Source of the DNA: JBBQWR01 sp038210495
GTDB lineage: Bacteria; Planctomycetota; Planctomycetia; Pirellulales; DATAWG01
Direction: 5' to 3'
Assembly (NCBI GenBank): GCA_038210495.1
Contig: JBBQWR010000038.1
Span: 1 to 59,408 of the forward strand
DNA length: 59,408 nucleotides
The notes below the pieces were generated by a model that searched no databases, was not told the origin of the DNA, and saw only the letters and a list, made by a program, of their open reading frames with translations. The translations under genes and the position numbers were made by a program. Shown one piece after another: positions 24,739 to 33,358 of the stretch. Every line of letters starts with the position of its first letter. The stretch's first letter is position 1.

Positions 24739-26130
24739 TTGGAACTGCTGATCGCCATTGCCGCCGCGGTTGCCGGAGTTTGGGCTCTGTGGTATGCGCT
24801 ACGCGGCTCGCTCGTGGCCGGTTGCCTCGTCTTCCTGCTCGTGGCCACTTGCTTCGGCTCTCCATTTTTGCATTTTGAGACCGGCCTGCTGCCCGGCACA
24901 CTCGACCGACTGCTGATTCTTGGGCTCATCGCGGCGTACTGCTTGCAACGGGCGCTAGGTCGAACCGATCCCAAGCCACTCGAACTGTCCGACAAGGCGC
25001 TCCTGGCCTTATTGGCTTGGCTCACATTCAGCACGTTCACGCACAATTGGCGGAATCTGGCCCCCGGCATCGTGCCGCCCGTGTGGCGACTGATCACCGG
25101 CTATTTCTTTCCGGCGGCCCTCTACTGGATCGCACGGCAATCGCGATTGTTCGATCGGCGGGTCAAGCTCGTTCATGCCTCGCTCGGCCTGTTCGGCGTA
25201 TATCTGGCCGTCACGGGTTTGGCCGAAGTGTCGCGGCAATGGTGGCTCGTGTTTCCCCGGTACATCGCCGATCCGCTGGTGGGGTTGCATTATGGGCGAG
25301 CCCGCGGACCGATGGTGCAGGCCGTGAGCTACGGGTTCGCGCTCGGCGTCACGGCATTGGCGGGCCTAGTTTGGCGGAGTTATTCTCTCCGCTGGCACAA
25401 GCTCGCTTGGCTGGCGATCGTGCCGATCGAACTGGCAGCCCTGTATTACACCTACACGCGCAGCATCTGGATCGGCACGACCGTACTGACGGTGATCGTG
25501 CTGGCGGCGACGCTGCGCGGCGCCTGGCGGCCGATGCTCGTCGCGACGCTCATCACCGCTGCCTTGTTCATGACGATCTCGCAACTCGATAGCGTTACGA
25601 GTCTGAAGCGCGAGGGCAACGCGACCGAAGCCCGCGAGTCGGCGACGATGCGGGCGTGCTTCGCCTATGTGTCCTGGCAGATGTTTTTGGACCGCCCGCT
25701 ATTCGGCTTCGGCTTCGGCCAGTTCTACCAGGAAAAGTTGGCCTACCTCAGCGACCGCACGACTCCGCTGGAGCTCGAACTGATTCGCGACTATATCCAC
25801 CACAACACGTATCTCGATCTGCTGACCGAAACGGGCCTCGTCGGGCTGTCCCTGTTCCTGATCGTGCTTAGCGGCTGGATTCGCACGGCCTGGCGGCTGA
25901 GCCGAGAAGAGAATCCGCTCTGGGTGCGTGCCCACGGCGTTCTCATGCTCGGCGCCCTGGGTACATACGCCGTGCAGATGATGTTCCACGAGGTGAGCTA
26001 CACCGTGCTCGACAACGGCTTGCTCTTCTTCCTGGCCGGCATCGCCGCCGGCCTGGCGCCTCAATTCGCTGCTGCGCGATCGACCGATTGCCGAGGGTTG
26101 GCACTGCCCACCACGGAAACCGGATGCTAA
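24739..26130 (+). CDS. O-antigen ligase/polymerase-like membrane protein
   Basis: 463 residues with about 10-12 membrane segments. The Wzy_C/WaaL landmark RPLFGFGFGQFY is followed by HHNTYLDLLTETGLVGLSLF, the conserved periplasmic loop and next helix. It polymerises or ligates polysaccharide repeat units on the periplasmic face. An in-frame TAA at 24718 leaves the TTG at 24739 as the best start; no clear Shine-Dalgarno precedes it. It is the last plus-strand gene of the polysaccharide locus and is followed at once by a hairpin. Confidence 0.85.
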   Translation: MELLIAIAAAVAGVWALWYALRGSLVAGCLVFLLVATCFGSPFLHFETGLLPGTLDRLLILGLIAAYCLQRALGRTDPKPLELSDKALLALLAWLTFSTFTHNWRNLAPGIVPPVWRLITGYFFPAALYWIARQSRLFDRRVKLVHASLGLFGVYLAVTGLAEVSRQWWLVFPRYIADPLVGLHYGRARGPMVQAVSYGFALGVTALAGLVWRSYSLRWHKLAWLAIVPIELAALYYTYTRSIWIGTTVLTVIVLAATLRGAWRPMLVATLITAALFMTISQLDSVTSLKREGNATEARESATMRACFAYVSWQMFLDRPLFGFGFGQFYQEKLAYLSDRTTPLELELIRDYIHHNTYLDLLTETGLVGLSLFLIVLSGWIRTAWRLSREENPLWVRAHGVLMLGALGTYAVQMMFHEVSYTVLDNGLLFFLAGIAAGLAPQFAAARSTDCRGLALPTTETGC

Positions 26131-26132
26131 CC

Positions 26133-26150
26133 GGTGGGCGCCTGCCCACC
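26133..26150 (+). terminator. Hairpin after the O-antigen ligase gene
   Basis: GGTGGGC and GCCCACC form a perfect 7-bp stem with a 4-base loop, 3 bases after the stop codon. There is no T-run directly after it, so it may protect the 3' end or be a REP-like element rather than a full intrinsic terminator. Confidence 0.45.
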
Positions 26151-26294
26151 CTGCATTGGATGTTACAATCCGATCAGACCCATTCAAATGAATTTGTTCG
26201 TTTTTAGTTGCCGTGTATAATGCACCGGGTGGAGAGAGGCCTCCCCAATGGTGTTTTTCGCTCCGTTTAACCGAAAAATACACAAGGGCCGTAT

Positions 26295-26753
26295 ATGAGT
26301 CGCGAAACGGTCGGAAGACCGATGGAAATACTGCTCGTCGAGGACAATCCCAGCGATGCCCAGTTGACGTACGAGTTTCTGAACCGTACGCACATTCATC
26401 ATCGCTTGACGATGCTCTGGAACGGCGCGGAGGCACTCGATTTTCTTTATCGGCGCGGCGTGTTCGGCCGAGCGCCGCGGCCCGATCTGGTGCTGCTCGA
26501 TCTCGGGCTGCCCAGGATCGATGGCCGCGAAGTGCTGTCGATCGTCAAAGCCGACGACGGATTGTCCAGCGTGCCGATCGTCGTCATGACCGGATCGGAG
26601 TCGGAAGAAGATCGGCTCCGCAGTCAGTTGTTGCAGGTCGACGGCTATGTGACTAAGCCGGTCGACGGTGAAAAATTTCGCCGGCTGATTCAGGAGCTAA
26701 AGCGCTTCTGGCATAGCGATCTGATCCTGCCGGGAATCGCCCTGACTTCGTAG
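26295..26753 (+). CDS. Single-domain response regulator (Rcp1/CheY-like)
   Basis: 152 residues forming one receiver domain. ILLVEDNPSDAQLTYEFL gives the acidic pocket, LLDLGLPRIDG the phospho-acceptor Asp, VVMTGSESEED the switch Thr, and VTKPVDGEKF the conserved Lys. The long DFLYRRGVFGRAPRPDLVLLDL spacing is typical of Rcp1-type regulators that partner phytochrome-like or hybrid kinases. No output domain and no adjacent kinase gene are present. It may be linked to the PilZ/GAF-PAS system elsewhere in the window, but nothing shows this. Confidence 0.9.
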   Translation: MSRETVGRPMEILLVEDNPSDAQLTYEFLNRTHIHHRLTMLWNGAEALDFLYRRGVFGRAPRPDLVLLDLGLPRIDGREVLSIVKADDGLSSVPIVVMTGSESEEDRLRSQLLQVDGYVTKPVDGEKFRRLIQELKRFWHSDLILPGIALTS

Positions 26754-26967
26754 CACGAATTTTGAGGCGTGTTTTCCCGCGAGCTGTCCAGACAGGGCTC
26801 GGTTGCAATCAGGTGTCCTGTCTCCGAATCTAGCTCCCGATGGTTGGTTTGTCGGTAGCGTTCGGCTAGAATCGAGCTTGGCAATCGCCCCTGCCGATTG
26901 CCGATTGCCATGCCGCGGCCAATCCCGCTTCTTTCTGCCCGCCTCGTTTCCGTTTCCTGGTGTATTC

Positions 26968-28437
26968 ATGATCGCTTTGCGGACCATCGTGAGCGCGGCT
27001 GCGCGCGGGTTCATTTGCGGACTGTCCTTGCTGGTTTGCCGTCCGCTGCGTGCCGAGGACGCCAAACCTGCGGCCGCCGCGACCGCCGTGGCGCCGGCGA
27101 AAGTCAGCTTCTACAAAGACATCCGGCCGGTGCTGCAAGAGAATTGTCAGGGATGCCACCAGCCGGCCAAGCGGGGCGGCGAATATGTCATGGCGCCGCT
27201 CGCGGCGTTCCTCAAAGGGGGAGAAAGCGGCAGCCCGGCGATCGTGCCCGGAAAGCCGGCCGAGAGCAATCTGATCGCCATGATCTCGCCGACCAAGGGC
27301 AAAGATGGCCAACTCAAAACCGAGATGCCCAAGGAAAAGCCGCCGCTTCCGGCCGCTAAAATCGAGCTGATCGCCCGCTGGATCGGCGAAGGCGCCATCG
27401 ACGACACCCCTGCGTCCGCCGCGGCCGTGTTCGATGCCGATCATCCGCCCGTCTATCACGGCCTGCCCGTGCTGACATCTCTCGACTATTCGCCCGACGG
27501 CGCGCTGCTGGCCATTTCGGGCTATCACGAGGTACTGCTTCACAAGGCCGATGGGTCCGAGCTAGTCGCGCGATTGATCGGTCTGTCCGAGCGAATTCAA
27601 TCGCTGGCCTTCTCGCCGGATGGCAAGTGGCTAGCCGTCGCCGGAGGCTCGCCCGCGCGGTTCGGCGAAATTCAAATTTGGAACGTCGCCGAGCGGAAGC
27701 TGGCGCTGTCCGTGCCGATGACTTACGACACGCTCTATGGCGTGAGCTGGTCGACCGACGGCACGCGGGTCGCCTTCGGCTGTGGCGATAACACGGTCCG
27801 GGCGATCGACGCCAAGACGGGCCAGCAGGTGTTGTTTCAAGGCGCCCATAGCGACTGGGTATTGGGAACCGCGTTCTCGACCGATTCGTCGCACTTGGTC
27901 TCCGTCAGCCGCGATCGATCGATGAAATTGATCGAGGTCGCCACGCAGCGGTTCGTCGACAATATCACGAGCATCACGCCCGGGGCGCTCAAAGGGGGCT
28001 TGGCCGCGGTCGCGCGCCATCCGAAAAAGGACGAAGTGGTCGTGGGGGGCGCCGACGGGGCTCCGAAAACCTTTCGCATCTATCGCCCCGACGGCAAAGC
28101 GAGGCAGATCGGCGACGACTTCAATCTGATTCGCGCCTACGATCCCCTGCCGGGCCGGATTTATTCCGTCGAATATAGCAGCGACGGCGAGCGAATCGTC
28201 GCGGGCAGCAGCAGCGACGAGACCGGCGAAATTCGCGTGTACGAAGCCGCGTCCGGGCGGTTGATTTCCAAGTACGAAGGCCAACCCGGCCCGATCTACA
28301 GCGTTCGGTTCAGTCGCGACGGCAAGCAAGTCGCCGCCGGTGGTTTCTCCGGCAAAGTGATCCTTCTCGACGCCCAAACTGGTAAGCTAATCAAAGAGTT
28401 CGTCCCCATTCCGAAAAAAGGCGAGCGGGGGGCGTAA
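26968..28437 (+). CDS. Secreted cytochrome c-type/WD40 protein
   Basis: 489 residues from the ATG at 26968, with a signal peptide (about 1-29). A planctomycete cytochrome C-type domain contains CQGCH at residues 60-64 and ends near 135. It is followed by about seven WD40-like blades (SLAFSPDGKWLAVAGG, VRFSRDGKQVAAGG and similar). A single heme c could bind at CxxCH. Such proteins usually sit next to DUF1549/DUF1553 genes, as here. The last residues, GERGA, and the stop codon are supplied by an R2 repeat, so the C-terminus was probably rewritten by it. Confidence 0.85.
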   Translation: MIALRTIVSAAARGFICGLSLLVCRPLRAEDAKPAAAATAVAPAKVSFYKDIRPVLQENCQGCHQPAKRGGEYVMAPLAAFLKGGESGSPAIVPGKPAESNLIAMISPTKGKDGQLKTEMPKEKPPLPAAKIELIARWIGEGAIDDTPASAAAVFDADHPPVYHGLPVLTSLDYSPDGALLAISGYHEVLLHKADGSELVARLIGLSERIQSLAFSPDGKWLAVAGGSPARFGEIQIWNVAERKLALSVPMTYDTLYGVSWSTDGTRVAFGCGDNTVRAIDAKTGQQVLFQGAHSDWVLGTAFSTDSSHLVSVSRDRSMKLIEVATQRFVDNITSITPGALKGGLAAVARHPKKDEVVVGGADGAPKTFRIYRPDGKARQIGDDFNLIRAYDPLPGRIYSVEYSSDGERIVAGSSSDETGEIRVYEAASGRLISKYEGQPGPIYSVRFSRDGKQVAAGGFSGKVILLDAQTGKLIKEFVPIPKKGERGA

Positions 28438-28448
28438 GCCCCCTGTCC
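28420..28448. repeat. Dispersed repeat R2, copy 2, spanning a stop codon
   Basis: It begins GGCGAGCGGGGGGCGTAAGC and ends CCCCCTGTCC. The TAA of the WD40 gene lies in its centre. The G-run and C-run can pair across that stop. Compare 6285-6313 and 33324-33350. Confidence 0.7.
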
Positions 28449-28534
28449 CCGACGCATCCCCACCTTCTCACGAAAAGCAACTCCTATTCGTCTCACTAGC
28501 TCGCATCCAAAAACCTAGGCCGGAGCCACCATCC

Positions 28535-31500
28535 ATGCCGCGGTCCCCAAAGTCCTATTTTCCATTCGCCGTCGCCACCAGCCTGCTCATCTGCCTTTTC
28601 CTCTGCGGCGGCGACAATTCGGCCCGCGCTGACGAACCACTTCCCGCGACGATGAAAGTCATCGCCCTCGAAGCCCAGCCGGCAATGATCTCGCTCGCAA
28701 ACCGCTTCGAATACACGCAAATTTTGCTCACCGGCAAGCTCGAAAACGGCGATCGCGTGGATGTGACGCGGCTGGCCACCAGCGAGCAACCGTCGGCGAT
28801 CGTCGACATTTCTCCGACGGGTCTCATCCGCCCCAAAGCTGACGGCAAAGCCGACGTCAAATTCACGCTCGGCCGCTCGTCGATCGTCGTGCCCGTGAGC
28901 ATCGCGGGCGTCGGCGCCGATTACCACGTCAGCTTCGTCCAAGACGTGATGCCGACGATGTCGAAGCTCGGTTGCAACGCCGGCACATGCCACGGCTCGG
29001 CCCAAGGCAAAAACGGCTTTAAGCTCTCGCTCCGCGGCTACGATCCGATCTTCGACCATTTGTCGCTGACCGACGATCTGGCTGCCCGGCGGTTCAATCG
29101 CGCGATGCCCGAGGAAAGCCTGATGCTGCTCAAGCCGAGCGGCGCCGTGCCGCACGTCGGCGGCATGCTCATGAAGCCGGGCGAGCCGCAATACGAGTTG
29201 CTCAAGAGCTGGATCAGTCAAGGCGCCGCGCTCGATCGCACGTCGCCGAAGGTGGCCAAGGTCGAGATACTACCCGTCAACCCGATCGTTCCGCTGCCGA
29301 AAATGAAACAGCAGTTTCGCGTGCTGGCGACTTATGCCGACGGCCGCGTCCGCGACGTCACGGCCGAGGCCTATATCGACGCCGGCAATATCGAGATCCT
29401 CGAAGCCGACAAGAAGGGCCTGATCACGGCCCTGCGCCGCGGCGAATCGCCCGTGCTCGTGCGCTTCGAAGGCAATTACGCCGCCACGACCGTGACGGTG
29501 ATGGGCGATCGCGCGGGGTTCGTCTGGCAGGATCAGCCGATTAACAATCACATCGATGAACTGGTATGCGCCAAGCTCAAGAAAGTTAGCTCTCAGCCGA
29601 GCGGACTGTGTACCGACGCCGAGTTCATTCGCCGCGTGTATCTCGACCTAACGGGTCTGCCGCCGTCGTCGGTCGAGGTTCGCGCGTTTCTGGCCGACCC
29701 GCGCCAGACCAAGCTCAAGCGAGACGAGCTGATCGATCGCCTGATCGGTAGCGAGCCGTATGTCGAGCACATGACCAACAAATGGGCCGACATGCTCCAG
29801 GTCAACGACAAGTACCTGGGAAGCAAGGGCGCGGCTGCCATGCGAGAATGGATTCGCCACTCGGTGGCCACGAACACGCCCTACGATCAGTTCGCCCGGG
29901 CCGTGCTGACGGCCAGTGGCTCGAATCTCGAGAATCCGCCAGCCTCGTACTACAAAATTCTCCGCGAGCCGGACGGCGTCATGGAGAATTCGACGCAGCT
30001 ATTTCTCGGCGTGCGGTTCAACTGCAACAAATGCCACGACCATCCGTTCGAGCGCTGGACGCAAAATCAGCATTGGCGGCTGGCCGCCTATTTCGCCAAG
30101 GTGGGCCGCAAAGATGATCCTCAATACGCCAAAAATAAAATCGGGCAAACCGACGTCGATCCAGGCAAGGCGCTCGTGGAGGTTATTTTCGACGGCGCCT
30201 CGGGCGACGTCAAGCATCCGAACACGCAGGCCGTGCAGGCGCCGGAATTTCCCTATAGCTACGACGGCATGCCGGCCGCCCGCGGAACTCTTCGCGAGCA
30301 ATTCGCCAATTGGGCTACGTCGGCCAAGAACCCGTATTTCGCCAAGAGCTACGCCAACCGCGTCTGGAGCTATCTGCTTGGCGCGGGATTGATCGAGCCG
30401 ACCGACGACATCCGCGCCGGCAATCCGCCGACGAATCCGGAACTACTGGACCGGCTGACGGCCGACTTCATCGCCAGCGGGTTCGACGCGCAGGCTCTGC
30501 AGCGACTGATCTGCAAATCGCGGGTTTATCAAAACTCGCTAACGACCAACAAATGGAACGAAGACGACACAGTGAACTACTCGCACGCCATGGCCCGGCG
30601 GCTGCCGGCGGAGACGCTATACGATGCCGTATTTCAAGTGACGGGCGCCACGCGGCAGTTGTCGGGAATGCCGGCCAACGCCCGCGCCGCCGAAGAGCGT
30701 GATCCCAGCGTAAACGCGCCGGACGGATTCTTGGATCTGTTTGGCCGCTCGACGCGGCAAAGCTCGTGCGAATGCGAACGATCGAGCGGCGTCATGCTCG
30801 GCCAGGCGCTGAACTTGATCAATGGCCCGACGATCGCCACGGCGATCGCCCAATCGAACAATAGCATCACGCAATTGGTTGCCGAGGAAAAAGATGACAA
30901 TCGGTTGGTCGACGAACTGTTCGTGCGAATTTTGAGCCGGCCCCCGACGACGGCCGAACTACAGGCGGGCGTCAAAGCGATCAACACGTTCGACGATGAG
31001 CAGACCAAGTTGGCCGCCGAGCTTGCGGCCCGCGAAAAGACGTTGCCCGCCAAACAAGCCGAGTGGGAAGGCCACAGGGCGCCCCCCGAGTGGAAAGTGC
31101 TCGCCGTGCAGAGCGCGAAATCGGCCGCTGGGGCCGAACTGAACCGAGAAGCCGACGAAGCAATTCTCGCCAGCGGCAAACTCGCCAAGGACGTTTACAC
31201 GATCGAGACCACGACCGATCTGTCCGTCATCACCGGAATTCGCTTGGAAGCGTTGACCGATCCACGACTGCCGCACGGGGGCCCCGGTCGCTCGCCCACC
31301 AACGGAAACCAAGTGCTCACCGAACTTCGCGTGACGATCGCCCCCAAAAACGACCCGACCAAGACGCAACCGGTCGCGCTGCAAAATGCCCGCGCCGATT
31401 ACAGCCAGCCGAGTTGGGATGTTAGCGGCGCGATCGACGGCAATCCCGGCAGCGGTTGGGCGCTCGACGGCCAAGAAGGACGAAACCATTTTGCCATCTT

Positions 31501-31867
31501 CGAGTGCAAGCAACCCGCCGGCGCCCCGGGCGGCAGCGTGCTGACATTCACGTTCGACCAGCAGTTTCCGGACGGCACGCACGAGCTGGGCAAATTTCGG
31601 CTTTCTGCGACGACCGCCAAGCAGCCGATCGGCATGGCCCCGGCGCCGGCCAACATCGCCGCCATCTTGGCGATCCCTGCCGATAAGCGAACGGATGCCC
31701 AAAAGACGGAGCTCGCCAGTTATTTTCGTTCGCAGGACGCCGAGTACGCGCGACTGACGCAAGCCGTCGCCCAGCATGCGAACGATCGAGCCAACGCGAG
31801 ACTGATGGGCGCTCAGGACCTCGTGTGGGCGCTATTGAATAGCCCAGCGTTTTTGTTCAACCGCTAG
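28535..31867 (+). CDS. DUF1549/DUF1553 planctomycete cytochrome protein
   Basis: 1110 residues with a signal peptide (about 1-32). An Ig-like (Big_2) domain covers about 40-125. CNAGTCH (147-153) is a CxxxxCH heme-like site. DUF1549 covers about 335-545 and ends with CNKCH (497-501) and DHPFERW. DUF1553 follows at about 590-840 (SYANRVWSYLLGAGLIEPTDD). A beta-rich insert lies at about 880-1030, and the last residues ALLNSPAFLFNR are the usual DUF1553 end. These proteins are abundant in Planctomycetes and are thought to act in periplasmic oxidative or polysaccharide breakdown. No DUF1501 partner follows; the neighbour is the cytochrome/WD40 gene 97 bp upstream. Confidence 0.93.
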   Translation: MPRSPKSYFPFAVATSLLICLFLCGGDNSARADEPLPATMKVIALEAQPAMISLANRFEYTQILLTGKLENGDRVDVTRLATSEQPSAIVDISPTGLIRPKADGKADVKFTLGRSSIVVPVSIAGVGADYHVSFVQDVMPTMSKLGCNAGTCHGSAQGKNGFKLSLRGYDPIFDHLSLTDDLAARRFNRAMPEESLMLLKPSGAVPHVGGMLMKPGEPQYELLKSWISQGAALDRTSPKVAKVEILPVNPIVPLPKMKQQFRVLATYADGRVRDVTAEAYIDAGNIEILEADKKGLITALRRGESPVLVRFEGNYAATTVTVMGDRAGFVWQDQPINNHIDELVCAKLKKVSSQPSGLCTDAEFIRRVYLDLTGLPPSSVEVRAFLADPRQTKLKRDELIDRLIGSEPYVEHMTNKWADMLQVNDKYLGSKGAAAMREWIRHSVATNTPYDQFARAVLTASGSNLENPPASYYKILREPDGVMENSTQLFLGVRFNCNKCHDHPFERWTQNQHWRLAAYFAKVGRKDDPQYAKNKIGQTDVDPGKALVEVIFDGASGDVKHPNTQAVQAPEFPYSYDGMPAARGTLREQFANWATSAKNPYFAKSYANRVWSYLLGAGLIEPTDDIRAGNPPTNPELLDRLTADFIASGFDAQALQRLICKSRVYQNSLTTNKWNEDDTVNYSHAMARRLPAETLYDAVFQVTGATRQLSGMPANARAAEERDPSVNAPDGFLDLFGRSTRQSSCECERSSGVMLGQALNLINGPTIATAIAQSNNSITQLVAEEKDDNRLVDELFVRILSRPPTTAELQAGVKAINTFDDEQTKLAAELAAREKTLPAKQAEWEGHRAPPEWKVLAVQSAKSAAGAELNREADEAILASGKLAKDVYTIETTTDLSVITGIRLEALTDPRLPHGGPGRSPTNGNQVLTELRVTIAPKNDPTKTQPVALQNARADYSQPSWDVSGAIDGNPGSGWALDGQEGRNHFAIFECKQPAGAPGGSVLTFTFDQQFPDGTHELGKFRLSATTAKQPIGMAPAPANIAAILAIPADKRTDAQKTELASYFRSQDAEYARLTQAVAQHANDRANARLMGAQDLVWALLNSPAFLFNR

Positions 31868-33168
31868 GCTTCGGACTTGTTTTGGCGATGCTCCAGCGGC
31901 ACGTATTCGCGCTGCCGCGGGCCGGTGTAGATTTGTCGTGGCCGGCAGATTCGCTTCGTCGGCGACTTATGCATCTCGACCCAATGGGCGATCCACCCCG
32001 GCAACCGGCCTAGGGCAAAGAGCACCGTGAACATCTGCACCGGAACTCCCAACGCGCGATACACGATGCCCGAGTAGAAATCGACGTTCGGATAAAGCTT
32101 TCGCTCGATGAAGTATTCGTCCGACAGCGCCGTGGCTTCGAGTTCCTGGGCGATGTCGAAAATCGGATCGTCGATTCGCCGCTTCTTCAGCAGCTTGTCG
32201 CAGGTGGCTTTGATGATCGTCGCCCGGGGGTCGAAATTTTTGTACACCCGGTGGCCAAAACCCATCAAGCGGAATCCGCCATCTTTCTTCTTCGCCAGAT
32301 CGACGTACTTCTTCACGTTGCCGCCGTCGGCCCTGATCTGCTCGAGCATTTCGACACAGGCCTGATTGGCGCCGCCATGCAGTGGTCCCCACAGCGCGCA
32401 GATTCCAGCCGAGATCGAGGCGAACAAATTCGCGTCGCTCGAGCCCACCATCCGCACGGTCGACGTGCTGCAGTTTTGCTCGTGGTCGGCATGCACGATC
32501 AAGAGCAGGTTCAGCGCCTCGACGAAATCCGGATCGATCTGATACGGCTCGCAGGGTACGGCGAACATCATGTGCAAGAAGTTCTCGCAGTACGAAAGAT
32601 CGTTGCGGGGATAAATGAACGGCTGGCCGATCGATTTCTTGAAGCTATTCGCGGCGATCGTGGGCAGCTTGGCCATCAGCCGGTGGACCGACACCTCAAT
32701 TTGCCGGCTGTCTTTCGGGTCGAGCGAGTCTTGATAGAACGTCGACAGCGCGCCGACGACCGAGCTGAGCGTGGCCATCGGATGGGCGTTTCGCGGCACG
32801 CCGTTGTAAAAGAACCGCATGTCTTCGTGCAGCATCGTATGCCGCTGCAGCGACGTGCGAAACTCGGCCAGGGCGTCGGCCGTCGGCAACTCGCCGTAGA
32901 TCAGCAAATAACTGACCTCCACGAAATCGGACCGCTGCGCGAGCACTTCGATCGGATAGCCCCGATACCGGAGCACTCCTTTTTCGCCGTCCAAGAACGT
33001 GATCGAGCTAGTCGTGGCGCCCGTGTTGACGTAGCCCTCGTCGAGCGTGATGAAGCCGCTCTGCGAACGGAGTCGCGAGATATCGATCGCCGGTTCGTCT
33101 TCCGTGCCCACGACGATCGGCAACTCAAGCTCTTGCTTGCCCAGTCTCAGTTTGGCCACATCGCTCAT
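31864..33168 (-). CDS. gltA: Citrate synthase
   Basis: 434 residues from the ATG at 33168. Catalytic residues of the type II enzyme are all in place: H229 in HADHEQN, H264 in GPLHGGANQ, H306 in GFGHRVYK and D363 in NVDFYSG, almost the same numbering as in E. coli. The N-terminal domain (residues 1-50) that carries NADH regulation in gram-negative enzymes is present. The enzyme condenses acetyl-CoA with oxaloacetate to start the TCA cycle. It converges on the DUF1549 gene: the two stop codons share the palindrome CTAG. Confidence 0.97.
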   Translation of the reverse strand: MSDVAKLRLGKQELELPIVVGTEDEPAIDISRLRSQSGFITLDEGYVNTGATTSSITFLDGEKGVLRYRGYPIEVLAQRSDFVEVSYLLIYGELPTADALAEFRTSLQRHTMLHEDMRFFYNGVPRNAHPMATLSSVVGALSTFYQDSLDPKDSRQIEVSVHRLMAKLPTIAANSFKKSIGQPFIYPRNDLSYCENFLHMMFAVPCEPYQIDPDFVEALNLLLIVHADHEQNCSTSTVRMVGSSDANLFASISAGICALWGPLHGGANQACVEMLEQIRADGGNVKKYVDLAKKKDGGFRLMGFGHRVYKNFDPRATIIKATCDKLLKKRRIDDPIFDIAQELEATALSDEYFIERKLYPNVDFYSGIVYRALGVPVQMFTVLFALGRLPGWIAHWVEMHKSPTKRICRPRQIYTGPRQREYVPLEHRQNKSEA

Positions 33169-33323
33169 GGAAGCAATATCCTTTCTCGCTCGAACCACCG
33201 CTAACGTTTGCAGTTTAGCGGTCGGTGGGCGATTGGACAATTCGTGGCGATGGAACGTGTGGCTGGCCAAGAAAAATGGCGACGCAGCGGCTATCGCTGG
33301 CGGCTTAGCAGCGTCAAATCGAT

Positions 33324-33350
33324 GACAGGAGGCTCACGCCCCCGCTCGCC
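33324..33350. repeat. Dispersed repeat R2, copy 3 (inverted)
   Basis: Read on the minus strand it gives GGCGAGCGGGGGCGTGAGCC then TCCTGTC, matching the copies at 6285 and 28420 with few changes. It lies just past the stop of the TPR/alpha-CTD gene, as copy 2 lies at the stop of the WD40 gene. Confidence 0.65.
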
Positions 33351-33358
33351 ACGGAAGA

